64,000 nucleotides of DNA from Flavobacterium sp. (GTDB lineage Bacteria; Bacteroidota; Bacteroidia; Flavobacteriales; Flavobacteriaceae): NCBI RefSeq assembly GCF_027531905.1, contig NZ_JAPZSU010000013.1, positions 31,383-95,382 of the forward strand, in the 5' to 3' direction. The notes under the pieces were generated by a model. It saw only the letters and a program-made list of their open reading frames with translations. It was not told the DNA's origin and did not search any database. Positions 42,063-50,750 of this stretch are shown here, piece after piece; the stretch's first letter is position 1, and the number at the start of each line of letters is the position of its first letter. The position numbers and the translations under genes are program-made.

Positions 42063-44648
42063 TTAAGCTGAGTTTCTACTAGCGTTAGTATTTCCAAAAA
42101 GCGATCGCGTTACAATTTTTTCATACACCTTGATAAGGCTTTCATTGGGTTGTTCTTCTTTATTTAATTCATTAATTCGAAGCAATGCATATTGTTGTAT
42201 CGTCAACAAAGGCAACACGATACGTTCTCTCATATCAATAGAAGCTTTACCATCTGGATAATTTTCCATTAAATCTTTATGCCCTGCAATTTTAAGCAAT
42301 AAACGTTTTGTGTCTAAAAATTCGTTGTAAATGATTTGCCAAAAATCCCCAAATTCAGGATCTTTTCGCATGTATGCTGTCAATGGAAAAAATGATTTTG
42401 CCAAAGACATCATACTGTTTTCTAAAAGCGTTTTTACAAACAGCGAGCTTTTGTACAAATTTTGCACTTTATCCCATTCATTATTATCTTCAAAATATTT
42501 TAACGCCGTACCTACTCCAAAAAAACCAGGGACATTTTGCTTTAATTGACTCCAAGAACCCACGAAAGGAATCGCTCTCAAATCACTAAACTCTAGATGC
42601 TCCGATACGCTGCGCTTAGAAGGACGACTACCAATATTAGTTTTAGCATAATATTTAAGCGTACTCATTTGTTCCAAATAAGGAATAAATTTAGGATGAT
42701 TTTTAAAATCAAGGTATTTCTTGTATCCTAACTCAGACATTTTATCCAAAATTGCTTTATCTTCATCAGATAATTTATTTTTCGAATTATTAAACACTTG
42801 ATTAGTTACACCAGCACTTAAAAGATTCTCTAAATTGTAACGGCAAGAATCAAGTGTTCCAAAATTTGAACTAATCGTTTGTCCTTGAATGGTAATTTGA
42901 ATCTCTTTGTTTTCAATTTCAGGCCCTAATGAAGCATAAAATTGGTGTGTTTTTCCACCACCACGAGCTGGTGGCCCTCCTCTACCGTCAAAAAATATGG
43001 CTTTAACATCGTATTTTCTTGATATTTCGGTTAAAGCTTCTTTTGCTTTATAAATACTCCAGTTGGCCATTAAATAACCACCGTCTTTGGTTCCGTCAGA
43101 AAAGCCTAACATTATGGTTTGCTTGTTTCCTCTTCGTTTTAAATGTGCAGCATAAGAAGCATTGGTGTATAATTTCTCCATAATTTCATGAGCATGTTGC
43201 AAATCATCAACAGACTCAAAAAGAGGAATAATATCAATGCTGGCTTCTTCCCAATTACTCAATTTTATTAATGCAAAAGTTTCCAAAACATTCAAGGCAC
43301 TTTCATTATTACTAATGATGTATCGATTGGCTCCAAATTCCCCATTGTTTTCTTGAATAGTTTTTACAGCTTGAATTGATTCTAAAGTTTGTCTCGTGAT
43401 CACATTATCAAAAACATTTGGATTTAAATCTCCTTCGACCTTTGCTAAAACTTCAAACTTTTCACTTTCTGATAGACTAAAATAATTCGCTGGAAAAACT
43501 GTTGTATTTGACTTTAAGTAATATGCTACAACATCCTTAAATACAGCATCATGTATTTTACTATTTTGTCTAATATCTAAAGTTGCAAAATGAAATCCAA
43601 ACAAATTTACTCGAATCAATAAAGCTTCTAAATCATCTAAATACAAGGATTGATGTTGCTCAATAATAATGGTTTTGATTCGATGAATTTGTTCTTTGAA
43701 TTCATCCAAAGTAATAAATAGCTCCCCCTTTGAATAAAAAACGGAGCGATATAACTTTTGTTCTAAGGCCGAAATCAAAACATCAACTCCCGAAAAAGTT
43801 AACTTTCTTTTTAACGCTCTAATTTCAAAATAATAACATTTCAAAATAGAAGTTCTTAATCGTTCAGCTACCTTTAACGTAATTTCTGTTGTCACAAATG
43901 GATTCCCATCGCGATCACCACCTGGCCAAAAACCTAACTTAATTAATGGATTTTGAATGGTAGTTCCGTTAAAAACATTTTTCTCCAAATAATGCACCAT
44001 TTCACCAGAAGTATTATAGAACACATTCTCTAAATACCAGATTAAACTAATGGCTTCATCAAAAGGATTAGGTTTTTCATTTTGGATAAAGGGTGTTTTA
44101 CCCAATTGTGCTAAAAGTTGTTTGATTTGAATTAAATCGTTTTTACGAATGGCATCGGTTAAATCGTTTATGATTCCTAAAACCGGACCGGGATAAAATT
44201 GTGTGGGATGTGCCGTTAAAACTGTTAGGACATTGAAGTTTTCCAAAAAAGAAATCAATTCTTTTTGCTTGTTTTTAGCATCAGCTTTTTCTTTTATATC
44301 GCGCAATGACCCGCGACCTTCCATATTATTAACTGAAGAAAAAGCCGCATCTTCAATGGCATCGAAAAGAACTATTTGTCTTTCTATATACTGAATAAAG
44401 CGAAACATTAAATTGATAGCTTCTTCCTCTGTTGTATCATTCAAATACTTTGAAGAGAAAAAATCAACAATTTCTTTTGGCGTTTCTTGTTTTTTAAATC
44501 CTTTTTCACATACATCAGTAAATAAAGGAAGTAAAACTCCTGTATTATCAACAGAATCGAAAGGTAATGTTATAAAAACACTATTGTATATGTGGTATTT
44601 TGAAAGAACATCTCTATTGAAACGTTCAATTTTAGGAAGGGTATACAT
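42063..44648 (-). CDS. ppc: Phosphoenolpyruvate carboxylase
   Basis: 861 residues; PEP + bicarbonate to oxaloacetate, an anaplerotic step opposite to pckA. Motifs: TVLTAHPTQFYPG (catalytic His region; most PEPCs read HPTE), GFWPGGDRDGNPFVT, DIRQNSKIHDAVF, MLGFSDGTKDGGYL and FFDGRGGPPARGGG, the flexible catalytic loop, where the usual FHGRGGxxGRGGG has Phe-Asp and Pro-Ala. C-terminal tail ends SLFGNTNASRNSA. The divergent loop is typical of the Bacteroidota form but worth noting. No operon partner; 178 bases separate it from the Lrp gene. Confidence 0.94.
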   Translation of the reverse strand: MYTLPKIERFNRDVLSKYHIYNSVFITLPFDSVDNTGVLLPLFTDVCEKGFKKQETPKEIVDFFSSKYLNDTTEEEAINLMFRFIQYIERQIVLFDAIEDAAFSSVNNMEGRGSLRDIKEKADAKNKQKELISFLENFNVLTVLTAHPTQFYPGPVLGIINDLTDAIRKNDLIQIKQLLAQLGKTPFIQNEKPNPFDEAISLIWYLENVFYNTSGEMVHYLEKNVFNGTTIQNPLIKLGFWPGGDRDGNPFVTTEITLKVAERLRTSILKCYYFEIRALKRKLTFSGVDVLISALEQKLYRSVFYSKGELFITLDEFKEQIHRIKTIIIEQHQSLYLDDLEALLIRVNLFGFHFATLDIRQNSKIHDAVFKDVVAYYLKSNTTVFPANYFSLSESEKFEVLAKVEGDLNPNVFDNVITRQTLESIQAVKTIQENNGEFGANRYIISNNESALNVLETFALIKLSNWEEASIDIIPLFESVDDLQHAHEIMEKLYTNASYAAHLKRRGNKQTIMLGFSDGTKDGGYLMANWSIYKAKEALTEISRKYDVKAIFFDGRGGPPARGGGKTHQFYASLGPEIENKEIQITIQGQTISSNFGTLDSCRYNLENLLSAGVTNQVFNNSKNKLSDEDKAILDKMSELGYKKYLDFKNHPKFIPYLEQMSTLKYYAKTNIGSRPSKRSVSEHLEFSDLRAIPFVGSWSQLKQNVPGFFGVGTALKYFEDNNEWDKVQNLYKSSLFVKTLLENSMMSLAKSFFPLTAYMRKDPEFGDFWQIIYNEFLDTKRLLLKIAGHKDLMENYPDGKASIDMRERIVLPLLTIQQYALLRINELNKEEQPNESLIKVYEKIVTRSLFGNTNASRNSA

Positions 44649-44772
44649 AATACTTAAATAATTTATTTTGGTTTATTGGTAGTTAATTAGTTTAAAAACA
44701 AAAATGTAACATCCTAAAATAGAATTGATACAGATGTAACATTTATACTGGTTTACAAATGAAAATTCATAA

Positions 44773-44800
44773 AAAAACCCCAAGAAAACTTGAGGTTATA
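44773..44800 (-). terminator. Intrinsic terminator for the Lrp-type gene
   Basis: AACCCCAAG-AAAA-CTTGAGGTT (one mismatch); on the minus strand it is followed by seven T. Confidence 0.8.
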
Positions 44801-44826
44801 TCTATAAATATATCGCATTCAAGTTA

Positions 44827-45306
44827 TTACATCTCTTTAAAGATAGTATGCATCAAACGCTTTTTGTCGTTGATACTTTCTTCTAACGAAATCATAGTTT
44901 CGGTTCTGTACACACCATCGATATCATCGATCATGAAAATAACATCTTTAGCATGCTTAGTATCTTTGGCTCTAATTTTGCAGAAAATATTAAATTTACC
45001 CGTAGTCACAGAAGCTACCGTAACAAAAGGAATTTCATTAATACGCTCCAATACAAATTTAGTTTGAGACGTATTATTTAAGAATACACCTACATATGCT
45101 ATAAAAGAATACCCTAATTTATCATAATCTAAAACTAACGAAGATCCCATAATGATTCCAGCATCTTCCATTTTTTTAACTCTTACATGTACAGTACCTG
45201 CAGAAATTAATAATTTTTTTGCGATATCTGTGAAAGGAACTCTAGTGTTATCAATCAACATATCTAAAATTTGATGATCTACTTCATCCAAACGAAATTT
45301 ACTCAT
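44827..45306 (-). CDS. Lrp/AsnC-family transcriptional regulator
   Basis: 159 residues. Winged helix DEVDHQILDMLIDNTRVPFTDIAKKLLISAGTVHVRVKKMEDAGII, then the ligand-binding RAM/ACT-like domain SFIAYVGVFLNNTSQTKFVLERINEIPFVTVASVTTGKFNIFCKIRAKDTKHAKDVIFMIDDIDGVYRTETMISLEE. Forms octamers and answers to an amino acid, which one is unknown. Divergent context: the carboxypeptidase gene lies upstream on the same strand (about 80 bases). Its target cannot be read from the window. Confidence 0.93.
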   Translation of the reverse strand: MSKFRLDEVDHQILDMLIDNTRVPFTDIAKKLLISAGTVHVRVKKMEDAGIIMGSSLVLDYDKLGYSFIAYVGVFLNNTSQTKFVLERINEIPFVTVASVTTGKFNIFCKIRAKDTKHAKDVIFMIDDIDGVYRTETMISLEESINDKKRLMHTIFKEM

Positions 45307-45384
45307 AATTCTTTAATTAATATTACTGTTTTAAGGCAAGAATGTGCGCAAATATAAGAAAAAATCAACAAATTGACAAAAAAA

Positions 45385-46539
45385 CTAAACTTTTATCATT
45401 CCGTTAACAAAAACAACCGTACCATCTAATGAAAAATCGGCTATTTGATTAATTTTAGGAAAATTATCTAAATCATCAGAATATAAAGCGCCTTTTGCAT
45501 CATATACATAATGACCAAAATAAGATTCTAGATTATCGATCGCTGCAATGTAACCTATGAAGTTAACTTTCCCATCAATCAATTCTTCCTTATATTGAAC
45601 TGCAAAATTCGTCATTATTTCATTACCATCATAATTTATTTTGATATTTTTACATATAAAATCATAAAATACGACTTTATTTTGAGGAATATTCAAATAT
45701 TGATTGATTTCATTATCAACTACATCGTTTTCGGAAAGTGTTGTAAAACTTGCAAGTAACGATATGAAGATGAATTTCCTAGTTTCTTCCCTTTGATAAT
45801 CGTCAGGAAAATGACCTGCTTCAAACAAAATTGTTGGCACTCCCAAATATTGAAAGGTATCTCCAATGCAATTGATATTAAAAGAGTCATCAAAACGCCC
45901 TACTTGACCTGGAATATAATTCTGTAAAATAGTATTTATGTTTTCAATTACCCGAATCGCTTTTAATCGTGTAACATTAATCTCTCTCGCTTCGTTATAC
46001 GAAGGCGCCAAAAAAGAGACTGTAGCTGGTTTTCCAGTAGCTGCAACACCAAAAATAGTTCTTTGATCATGAAGATTAAAACAATAATCTGGTTGAAAAA
46101 CTTCAAAAACACCTCTCAAGGTAGTACTCTCAGGTTGCGTTAAATCTTGAGAATCACGGTTTAAATCTACTTTATTCGCATTCTCACGAGTGTATAAAGC
46201 CGCGCCATCGGGATTCAAAATAGGAATAGCTAAAAAAGTAAAGTCTTCCAAAAGCATTGTAGCCAATTCGATATCACTATTGAGAAAATTAATAAAATCC
46301 AAAAGCGCTTTTGTAGTTGTGCTTTCGTTCCCATGCATTTGCGACCATAAAAAAATCTTAGTTTTTCCAGATCCAATTTGATAGGTATAAATTGGTTTTT
46401 GTTGTACCGAATTCCCAACATGTTTTAATTGATTATCGGCATTATGTTTTTCTAAAATAGGCAAAATTGCTTCTAAAGTTAAATACCTCCCTTGTATTGA
46501 TTGTTCCTTGAACTGAAGGAATAATTCTAACGCTTCCAT
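45385..46539 (-). CDS. M14-family zinc carboxypeptidase
   Basis: 384 residues, no signal peptide. Zinc ligands: His69 and Glu72 in SQMHGNESTTTKALLDFINF and a downstream His in YCFNLHDQRTIFG. Substrate-binding Asn/Arg in ALYTRENANKVDLNRDSQDL (NVDxNR-type). C-terminal 100 residues form an added beta domain. Such Bacteroidota proteins are cytoplasmic or periplasmic peptidases of unspecified substrate; the length and the lack of export signal suggest a cytosolic amidohydrolase. Upstream is about 310 bases with one promoter for the XRE gene and nothing else. Confidence 0.88.
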   Translation of the reverse strand: MEALELFLQFKEQSIQGRYLTLEAILPILEKHNADNQLKHVGNSVQQKPIYTYQIGSGKTKIFLWSQMHGNESTTTKALLDFINFLNSDIELATMLLEDFTFLAIPILNPDGAALYTRENANKVDLNRDSQDLTQPESTTLRGVFEVFQPDYCFNLHDQRTIFGVAATGKPATVSFLAPSYNEAREINVTRLKAIRVIENINTILQNYIPGQVGRFDDSFNINCIGDTFQYLGVPTILFEAGHFPDDYQREETRKFIFISLLASFTTLSENDVVDNEINQYLNIPQNKVVFYDFICKNIKINYDGNEIMTNFAVQYKEELIDGKVNFIGYIAAIDNLESYFGHYVYDAKGALYSDDLDNFPKINQIADFSLDGTVVFVNGMIKV

Positions 46540-46790
46540 AGTTTTAATTTTTGATTCACAAAAGTAAACATCTTTAAATTTACAATTGTAATTTGTTAAT
46601 TTTGTTTGAAATTTAGTTTTGTAAACAAAGCGTTTGATTCAATTAGCTTTTGAAACACGTAGTTAAAGTTCAATTTAATAAACATAAATAATTATTGCTT
46701 TGTGATTTAAAAATCAATTACTTACGTTATTTTTAGTCAATAATAACTTTAGCGAATACCTATAATTATAAACCATCATTAAACTCAATT

Positions 46791-46820
46791 TTGATTTCAT
46801 TATTAAATTAGTTACATTTG
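46791..46820 (+). promoter_or_regulatory. Promoter of the XRE regulator gene
   Basis: TTG at 46791-46793, 19 bases, TACATTTG (46813-46820), then about 30 bases to the ATG. A clean Flavobacterium consensus. Confidence 0.7.
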
Positions 46821-46850
46821 TAAATCTCATTATAAATACATTAATTTACA

Positions 46851-47297
46851 ATGGTAAACATAGAAGATTTCATCAAAAGACTAGAATACCTATTGGAATA
46901 TTACAGCATGAATGCTGCTAGTTTTGCAGACAAAATCGGAGTGCAACGTTCTAGTTTGTCCCACCTCCTTTCGGGTAGAAACAAGCCTAGTCTCGATTTT
47001 ATTTTAAAAATTATTGAGGCTTTTCCTGATGTAGATTTATATTGGATTTTGATTGGAAAAGGGAATTTTCCAAAAGAGAAGCATAATAATTTAGAACATC
47101 ACTTTACCCCTGCTCCCTCCGAAAATGAAATCGTAGATCTTTTCTCAGAATTTGAAAAAAAGCCATTGCCCGAATTAATAGACAATGACAAAAACAGAAA
47201 ACCCAACTTTTCCGAAAACAATCCCTTTAATGATGAAGTAGCTAAAATTGTATTTTTTTATAAAAACGGAACTTTTACCATTTTTAATCACGATTAA
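46851..47297 (+). CDS. XRE-family regulator with C-terminal tail
   Basis: 148 residues. N-terminal Cro/CI-type helix-turn-helix: NAASFADKIGVQRSSLSHLLSGRNKPSLDFILKIIEAFPDVDLYWILIGKG (about 18-70). The C-terminal 75 residues are acidic and Phe-rich with no recognised domain (SENEIVDLFSEFEKKPLPELID, AKIVFFYKNGTFTIFNHD). This HTH-plus-tail form, with the WILIGKG turn after the HTH, is common in Flavobacteriaceae. Target unknown; it may control its neighbours or itself. Confidence 0.88.
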   Translation: MVNIEDFIKRLEYLLEYYSMNAASFADKIGVQRSSLSHLLSGRNKPSLDFILKIIEAFPDVDLYWILIGKGNFPKEKHNNLEHHFTPAPSENEIVDLFSEFEKKPLPELIDNDKNRKPNFSENNPFNDEVAKIVFFYKNGTFTIFNHD

Positions 47298-47358
47298 AAA
47301 AAATTGCGTTTTTTTGAATTAAAAAAATATTTTTTTGAAATATGGAAATCTCAGCAAC

Positions 47359-47913
47359 CTACCAATTGCTATATCCGTTCTCAGGAATTTTTCCTTCTAC
47401 TCCATCGAAATGTCTTTTTAGAACATTCAAATCTTCTTCATAATTTCCTGTTGGTAAAAAAGGATTTCCCAAATTCACCTCTTTTTTTCCAAAATCAAAA
47501 GCAACAGGAATAATTGGTACATTAGCTTTTAATGCAATATAATAAAAGCCTGTTTTGAGTTGATCAACTTTTTTACGTGTTCCTTCAGGCGCAACGGCCA
47601 AACGAAATACATCTCTTCGCTTAAATATAGCTGCTATGGCTTCGACTTTATTCAAACCTCCTGTTCTATCCAAAGGTTCCCCTCCCATATACTTGAAATA
47701 ATAATTGAATGGAAAAGTAAAAAGTTCTTTCTTTCCAATCCAATTCATTTCCAAACCTACTATTCCTCTGGTAAAAACACCCAAATAAAAATCATGGTTG
47801 CTAGTATGAGGCATGACCATCATAACGCATTTTTTCACCTCTTTTTCAATACTGCCGACAATCTTCCAGCCCATGAGGTCAAAAAAGATCCATTTGTAGA
47901 TTTGCTTTTTCAT
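47359..47913 (-). CDS. 1-acyl-sn-glycerol-3-phosphate acyltransferase-like protein (PlsC family)
   Basis: 184 residues from the ATG at 47913; the longer frame would abut the divergent gene and adds an odd membrane-like lead. The acyltransferase motif I is MVMPHTSNHDFYLG (H-x4-D), motif II GGEPLDRTGG, and motif III VAPEGTRKKVDQLKTGFYYIAL (EGT). One hydrophobic stretch near the start. Places a fatty acyl group on a lysophosphatidate-like acceptor at the inner membrane. Divergent from the following gene. Confidence 0.85.
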   Translation of the reverse strand: MKKQIYKWIFFDLMGWKIVGSIEKEVKKCVMMVMPHTSNHDFYLGVFTRGIVGLEMNWIGKKELFTFPFNYYFKYMGGEPLDRTGGLNKVEAIAAIFKRRDVFRLAVAPEGTRKKVDQLKTGFYYIALKANVPIIPVAFDFGKKEVNLGNPFLPTGNYEEDLNVLKRHFDGVEGKIPENGYSNW

Positions 47914-47979
47914 TGATTTTTCAAAATATGCAGCAAAATAAATGATTAAAATGGTATTTTTGATAAAATTCCATTTCAA

Positions 47980-48645
47980 ATGCTAAAAAAACTTTTTAGT
48001 TATTTTATTCCTATTAATATCTACAAATCGAAATCGGCTGTTAGTAAGTCCATTGAGGTTACGTGGACTAATGGCGAGCTACTGATTGATTCCGAAAACA
48101 CCAACTATTCCTATGGAAGTTTACAACGCATTCTGAGAATAGGTTTGCGAAAAATTGGTTTCAACACCATTCAATCGATGGAAAATGTTTTAGTACTTGG
48201 TGTCGCTGGTGGGAGTGTAATCAAAACCTTGGTTGATGAAATTGAATTTAGAGGTCAAATCACAGGGGTAGAAATCGACCCTACCATTATTGAAGTAGCC
48301 AATTCTTACTTTCAGCTTAATGAAATTCCAAATTTAGAAATTCACATCCAAGATGCTTTTGAATTTGTTTTACGATGTAAAGATCAATACAACCTTATTA
48401 TCATTGATGTTTTTCAAGATGTACAAATGCCTAATTTTTTGTTTGAAACGTTTTTCATCAATCATACTGCTTCCCTTTTAAAAAAAAATGGATTTATTCT
48501 TTTTAATACCATGATACTCAAAGAAGCCGATAATGATAGAAATAAAAAATTCATTGCTAATTTTGATAATGCCAATTTTAAAATCAATTCAATTCCCAGA
48601 ATTGAAAGACATAATGAATTGATTTTAATTCAGCGCTTGCATTAA
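47980..48645 (+). CDS. Spermidine-synthase-fold methyltransferase-like protein
   Basis: 221 residues. A Rossmann methyltransferase/aminopropyltransferase core: VLVLGVAGGSVIKTLVDE (nucleotide loop), GVEIDPTIIEVANSYF (acidic loop), LEIHIQDAFEFVLRCKDQYNLIIIDVFQD (DxF-type catalytic loop), and NHTASLLKKNGFILFNTM. The N-terminus lacks the beta-hairpin of true SpeE, and no partner polyamine gene is adjacent, so the substrate is unknown. Polyamine transfer or methylation both remain possible. Confidence 0.75.
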   Translation: MLKKLFSYFIPINIYKSKSAVSKSIEVTWTNGELLIDSENTNYSYGSLQRILRIGLRKIGFNTIQSMENVLVLGVAGGSVIKTLVDEIEFRGQITGVEIDPTIIEVANSYFQLNEIPNLEIHIQDAFEFVLRCKDQYNLIIIDVFQDVQMPNFLFETFFINHTASLLKKNGFILFNTMILKEADNDRNKKFIANFDNANFKINSIPRIERHNELILIQRLH

Positions 48646-48674
48646 TTTAAAGTTTAGTATTATCCATCAGAATC

Positions 48675-49409
48675 TTATGATTGTCCTAATAATAGCCTAG
48701 CTTTTTCCAAATCTTCAACGGTGTCTATACCAATGCCTACGTGCGTTGTCTCAACCATTTTGATTCGTTTCCCAAATTCTAAATAACGTAACTGTTCTAG
48801 TTTTTCAGAAGCTTCTAGAGATTTCATTGGCAAACTATAAAAATCTAATAAGGCTTGTTTTCTAAAAGCGTAAATACCGATATGTTGCATATACCTCACT
48901 CCTAAATTAATTTCTCTTGGATAAGGAATTACAGAACGTGAAAAGTATAATGCAAAACCATTTTGATCTACCACAACTTTTACATTGTTGGGATTATTAA
49001 TTTCATCTTCATTTGTAATTTCTCGCATCAAGGAAGCCAAATCTATCTGTTGATTCGTGTCATTTTTAAACACTTCAATGACTTTAGCTAAAGGCTCGGC
49101 ATTTATGAATGGTTCATCGCCTTGCACATTGACCACGACATCAACGTCTAGGTTTTCAACTGCTTCTGCAATACGGTCACTACCCGACTCATGTTCTTTG
49201 ATACTCATAATGGCTTTTCCGCCATTTGCTACAATTTCATTATAAATCAAATCGGAGTCGGTTACCACAAACACATCATCAAAAAGTTGGGTGTCAATGG
49301 CGGCTTCATAAGTTCTTCTAATTACTGTTTTTCCACCTAAATCTTGCATTAATTTTGCTGGAAATCGGGTTGATGCGTATCTCGCTGGTATTACTGCTAT
49401 TATTTTCAT
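48675..49409 (-). CDS. kdsB: 3-deoxy-manno-octulosonate cytidylyltransferase
   Basis: 244 residues. Activates Kdo with CTP for lipopolysaccharide core synthesis. Motifs: [46 protein letters not shown] and [41 protein letters not shown], and the C-terminal [17 protein letters not shown]. Cytoplasmic; consistent with an outer-membrane-bearing organism. Single gene. Confidence 0.96.
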   Translation of the reverse strand: MKIIAVIPARYASTRFPAKLMQDLGGKTVIRRTYEAAIDTQLFDDVFVVTDSDLIYNEIVANGGKAIMSIKEHESGSDRIAEAVENLDVDVVVNVQGDEPFINAEPLAKVIEVFKNDTNQQIDLASLMREITNEDEINNPNNVKVVVDQNGFALYFSRSVIPYPREINLGVRYMQHIGIYAFRKQALLDFYSLPMKSLEASEKLEQLRYLEFGKRIKMVETTHVGIGIDTVEDLEKARLLLGQS

Positions 49410-49514
49410 TGTTTTATTTTTTGCCGTAAAGGCACTAGTATATGAAGTTTTTTTAATTTAAATTTTGACTAAACAAAGATATAAAATCCTTTCTTTTAAA
49501 GTCAATTAGCAACT

Positions 49515-50345
49515 TTAGCCAATTTGCACCGAAGTCATGCTTAACGAACCCGCTACTAATTTGTCATTGAATAATTGTATTTCTTCGCTTTTGTCTTTTA
49601 AGCCCAAGGTATAGATTAAAGGCAAAAAATGCTCGGGAGTTGGAATAGCCAATTGAAACGCTTGACTTTGTTTTTCATACTCCAATAATGGTTGAAAATT
49701 GCCATCTAGTAAAAGTGAATTAATGGTAGCTCTAGCTTCTATAGCCCAATCATAGCCATAATCATCTTTCTCAAAATTATAAAAATCGACCAAACGCAAA
49801 TTATGAATGATGTTACCACTACCAATAATTAAAATACCTTTTTGACGCAAACTACTCAATTGTTGCGCCAATTGAAAATGATATTCAGCGGGTTTTGAAT
49901 AATCTATACTCAATTGAATGACAGGAATATCAGCCTTTGGATATAAATGTTTAATTACACTCCAAGCGCCGTGGTCCAATCCCCAATGATGGTCTAATTC
50001 TACCGCTGTCGGAAGCAATAATTCTTGAGTAAAAGAAGCTAATTCAGGACTTCCGTGAGCGGGATATTGTACCTCAAACAACTCTTTCGGGAAACCACCA
50101 AAATCGTGAATGGTTTTCGGCATTTCCATAGCGGTAACTTTTGAACCTTTGGTATACCAATGAGCCGAGACACACAAAATTGCGTTGGGTTTAGGCAAGT
50201 TTTTAGACAAATTGCGAAAACCAGTAACAAACTGATTTTCTTCGATGGCATTCATTGGGCTTCCGTGTCCTAAAAACAAAACTGGCATCTTTTCGGTAGT
50301 CGAAAAAGAACTAACTATTTTGTGGAAATCATTTATACTCTGCAT
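49515..50345 (-). CDS. 4,5-DOPA dioxygenase extradiol (YgiD family)
   Basis: 276 residues. Extradiol dioxygenase of the LigB superfamily: MPVLFLGHGSPMNAIEENQFV (metal His), CVSAHWYTKGS, YPAHGSPELA, WGLDHGAWSVIKHLYPKADIPVIQLSIDYSKPAEYHFQLAQQLSSLRQKGILIIGSGNIIHNLR, and C-terminal TPEHFLPLIYTLGLK. Family named for activity on DOPA in some members; natural substrate here unknown. Overlaps the VOC gene context: 5 bases separate the two, so probably one transcript. Confidence 0.9.
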   Translation of the reverse strand: MQSINDFHKIVSSFSTTEKMPVLFLGHGSPMNAIEENQFVTGFRNLSKNLPKPNAILCVSAHWYTKGSKVTAMEMPKTIHDFGGFPKELFEVQYPAHGSPELASFTQELLLPTAVELDHHWGLDHGAWSVIKHLYPKADIPVIQLSIDYSKPAEYHFQLAQQLSSLRQKGILIIGSGNIIHNLRLVDFYNFEKDDYGYDWAIEARATINSLLLDGNFQPLLEYEKQSQAFQLAIPTPEHFLPLIYTLGLKDKSEEIQLFNDKLVAGSLSMTSVQIG

Positions 50346-50350
50346 CAGGA

Positions 50351-50743
50351 TTAGTTATTACGTTCAATTAAATCCCATAGATTTCCGTAGATGTCTCTAA
50401 ATACAAGAACTTTACCATACTCTTCTGTCTTGGGTTCGCGAACAATCTCAATATCATTATCCATTAAATTCTGATAATCTCTATCAAAATTGTCTGTATT
50501 TAAAAACAAGAAAACACGCCCACCCGATTGATTGCCGATACTTTGTTTTTGAATAACACCATCGGCTTTGGCTAACAATAAACTAAATTCTTGGCTTCCT
50601 TTGGGGGCTACTAAAACCCATCTCTTAGTTTCAGACAAGGTAGTATCTTCAATCAAATCAAAATGCAATTTATCTACGTAAAACGAAATGGCTTCATCAT
50701 AATCAGCGACTAACAAAGCGATATGTGCTATTTTTTGTTTCAT
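50351..50743 (-). CDS. VOC-family (glyoxalase/dioxygenase-fold) protein
   Basis: 130 residues. Vicinal-oxygen-chelate fold: N-terminal KIAHIALLVADYDEAISFYVDKLHFDLIEDT, middle WVLVAPKGSQEFSLLLAKA, C-terminal REPKTEEYGKVLVFRDIYGNLWDLIERN, where the ends carry His/Glu metal ligands. Bound metal and substrate unknown. It is 5 bases upstream of the YgiD-like gene and 7 bases downstream of the RecD-like helicase, so these three may be co-transcribed. Confidence 0.85.
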   Translation of the reverse strand: MKQKIAHIALLVADYDEAISFYVDKLHFDLIEDTTLSETKRWVLVAPKGSQEFSLLLAKADGVIQKQSIGNQSGGRVFLFLNTDNFDRDYQNLMDNDIEIVREPKTEEYGKVLVFRDIYGNLWDLIERNN

Positions 50744-50750
50744 TTCAAAT

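Noticed and set aside
47914..47979. Longer start for the PlsC-like gene
   Set aside because: It would leave no space for promoters against the divergent gene at 47980; the ATG at 47913 begins the conserved region.
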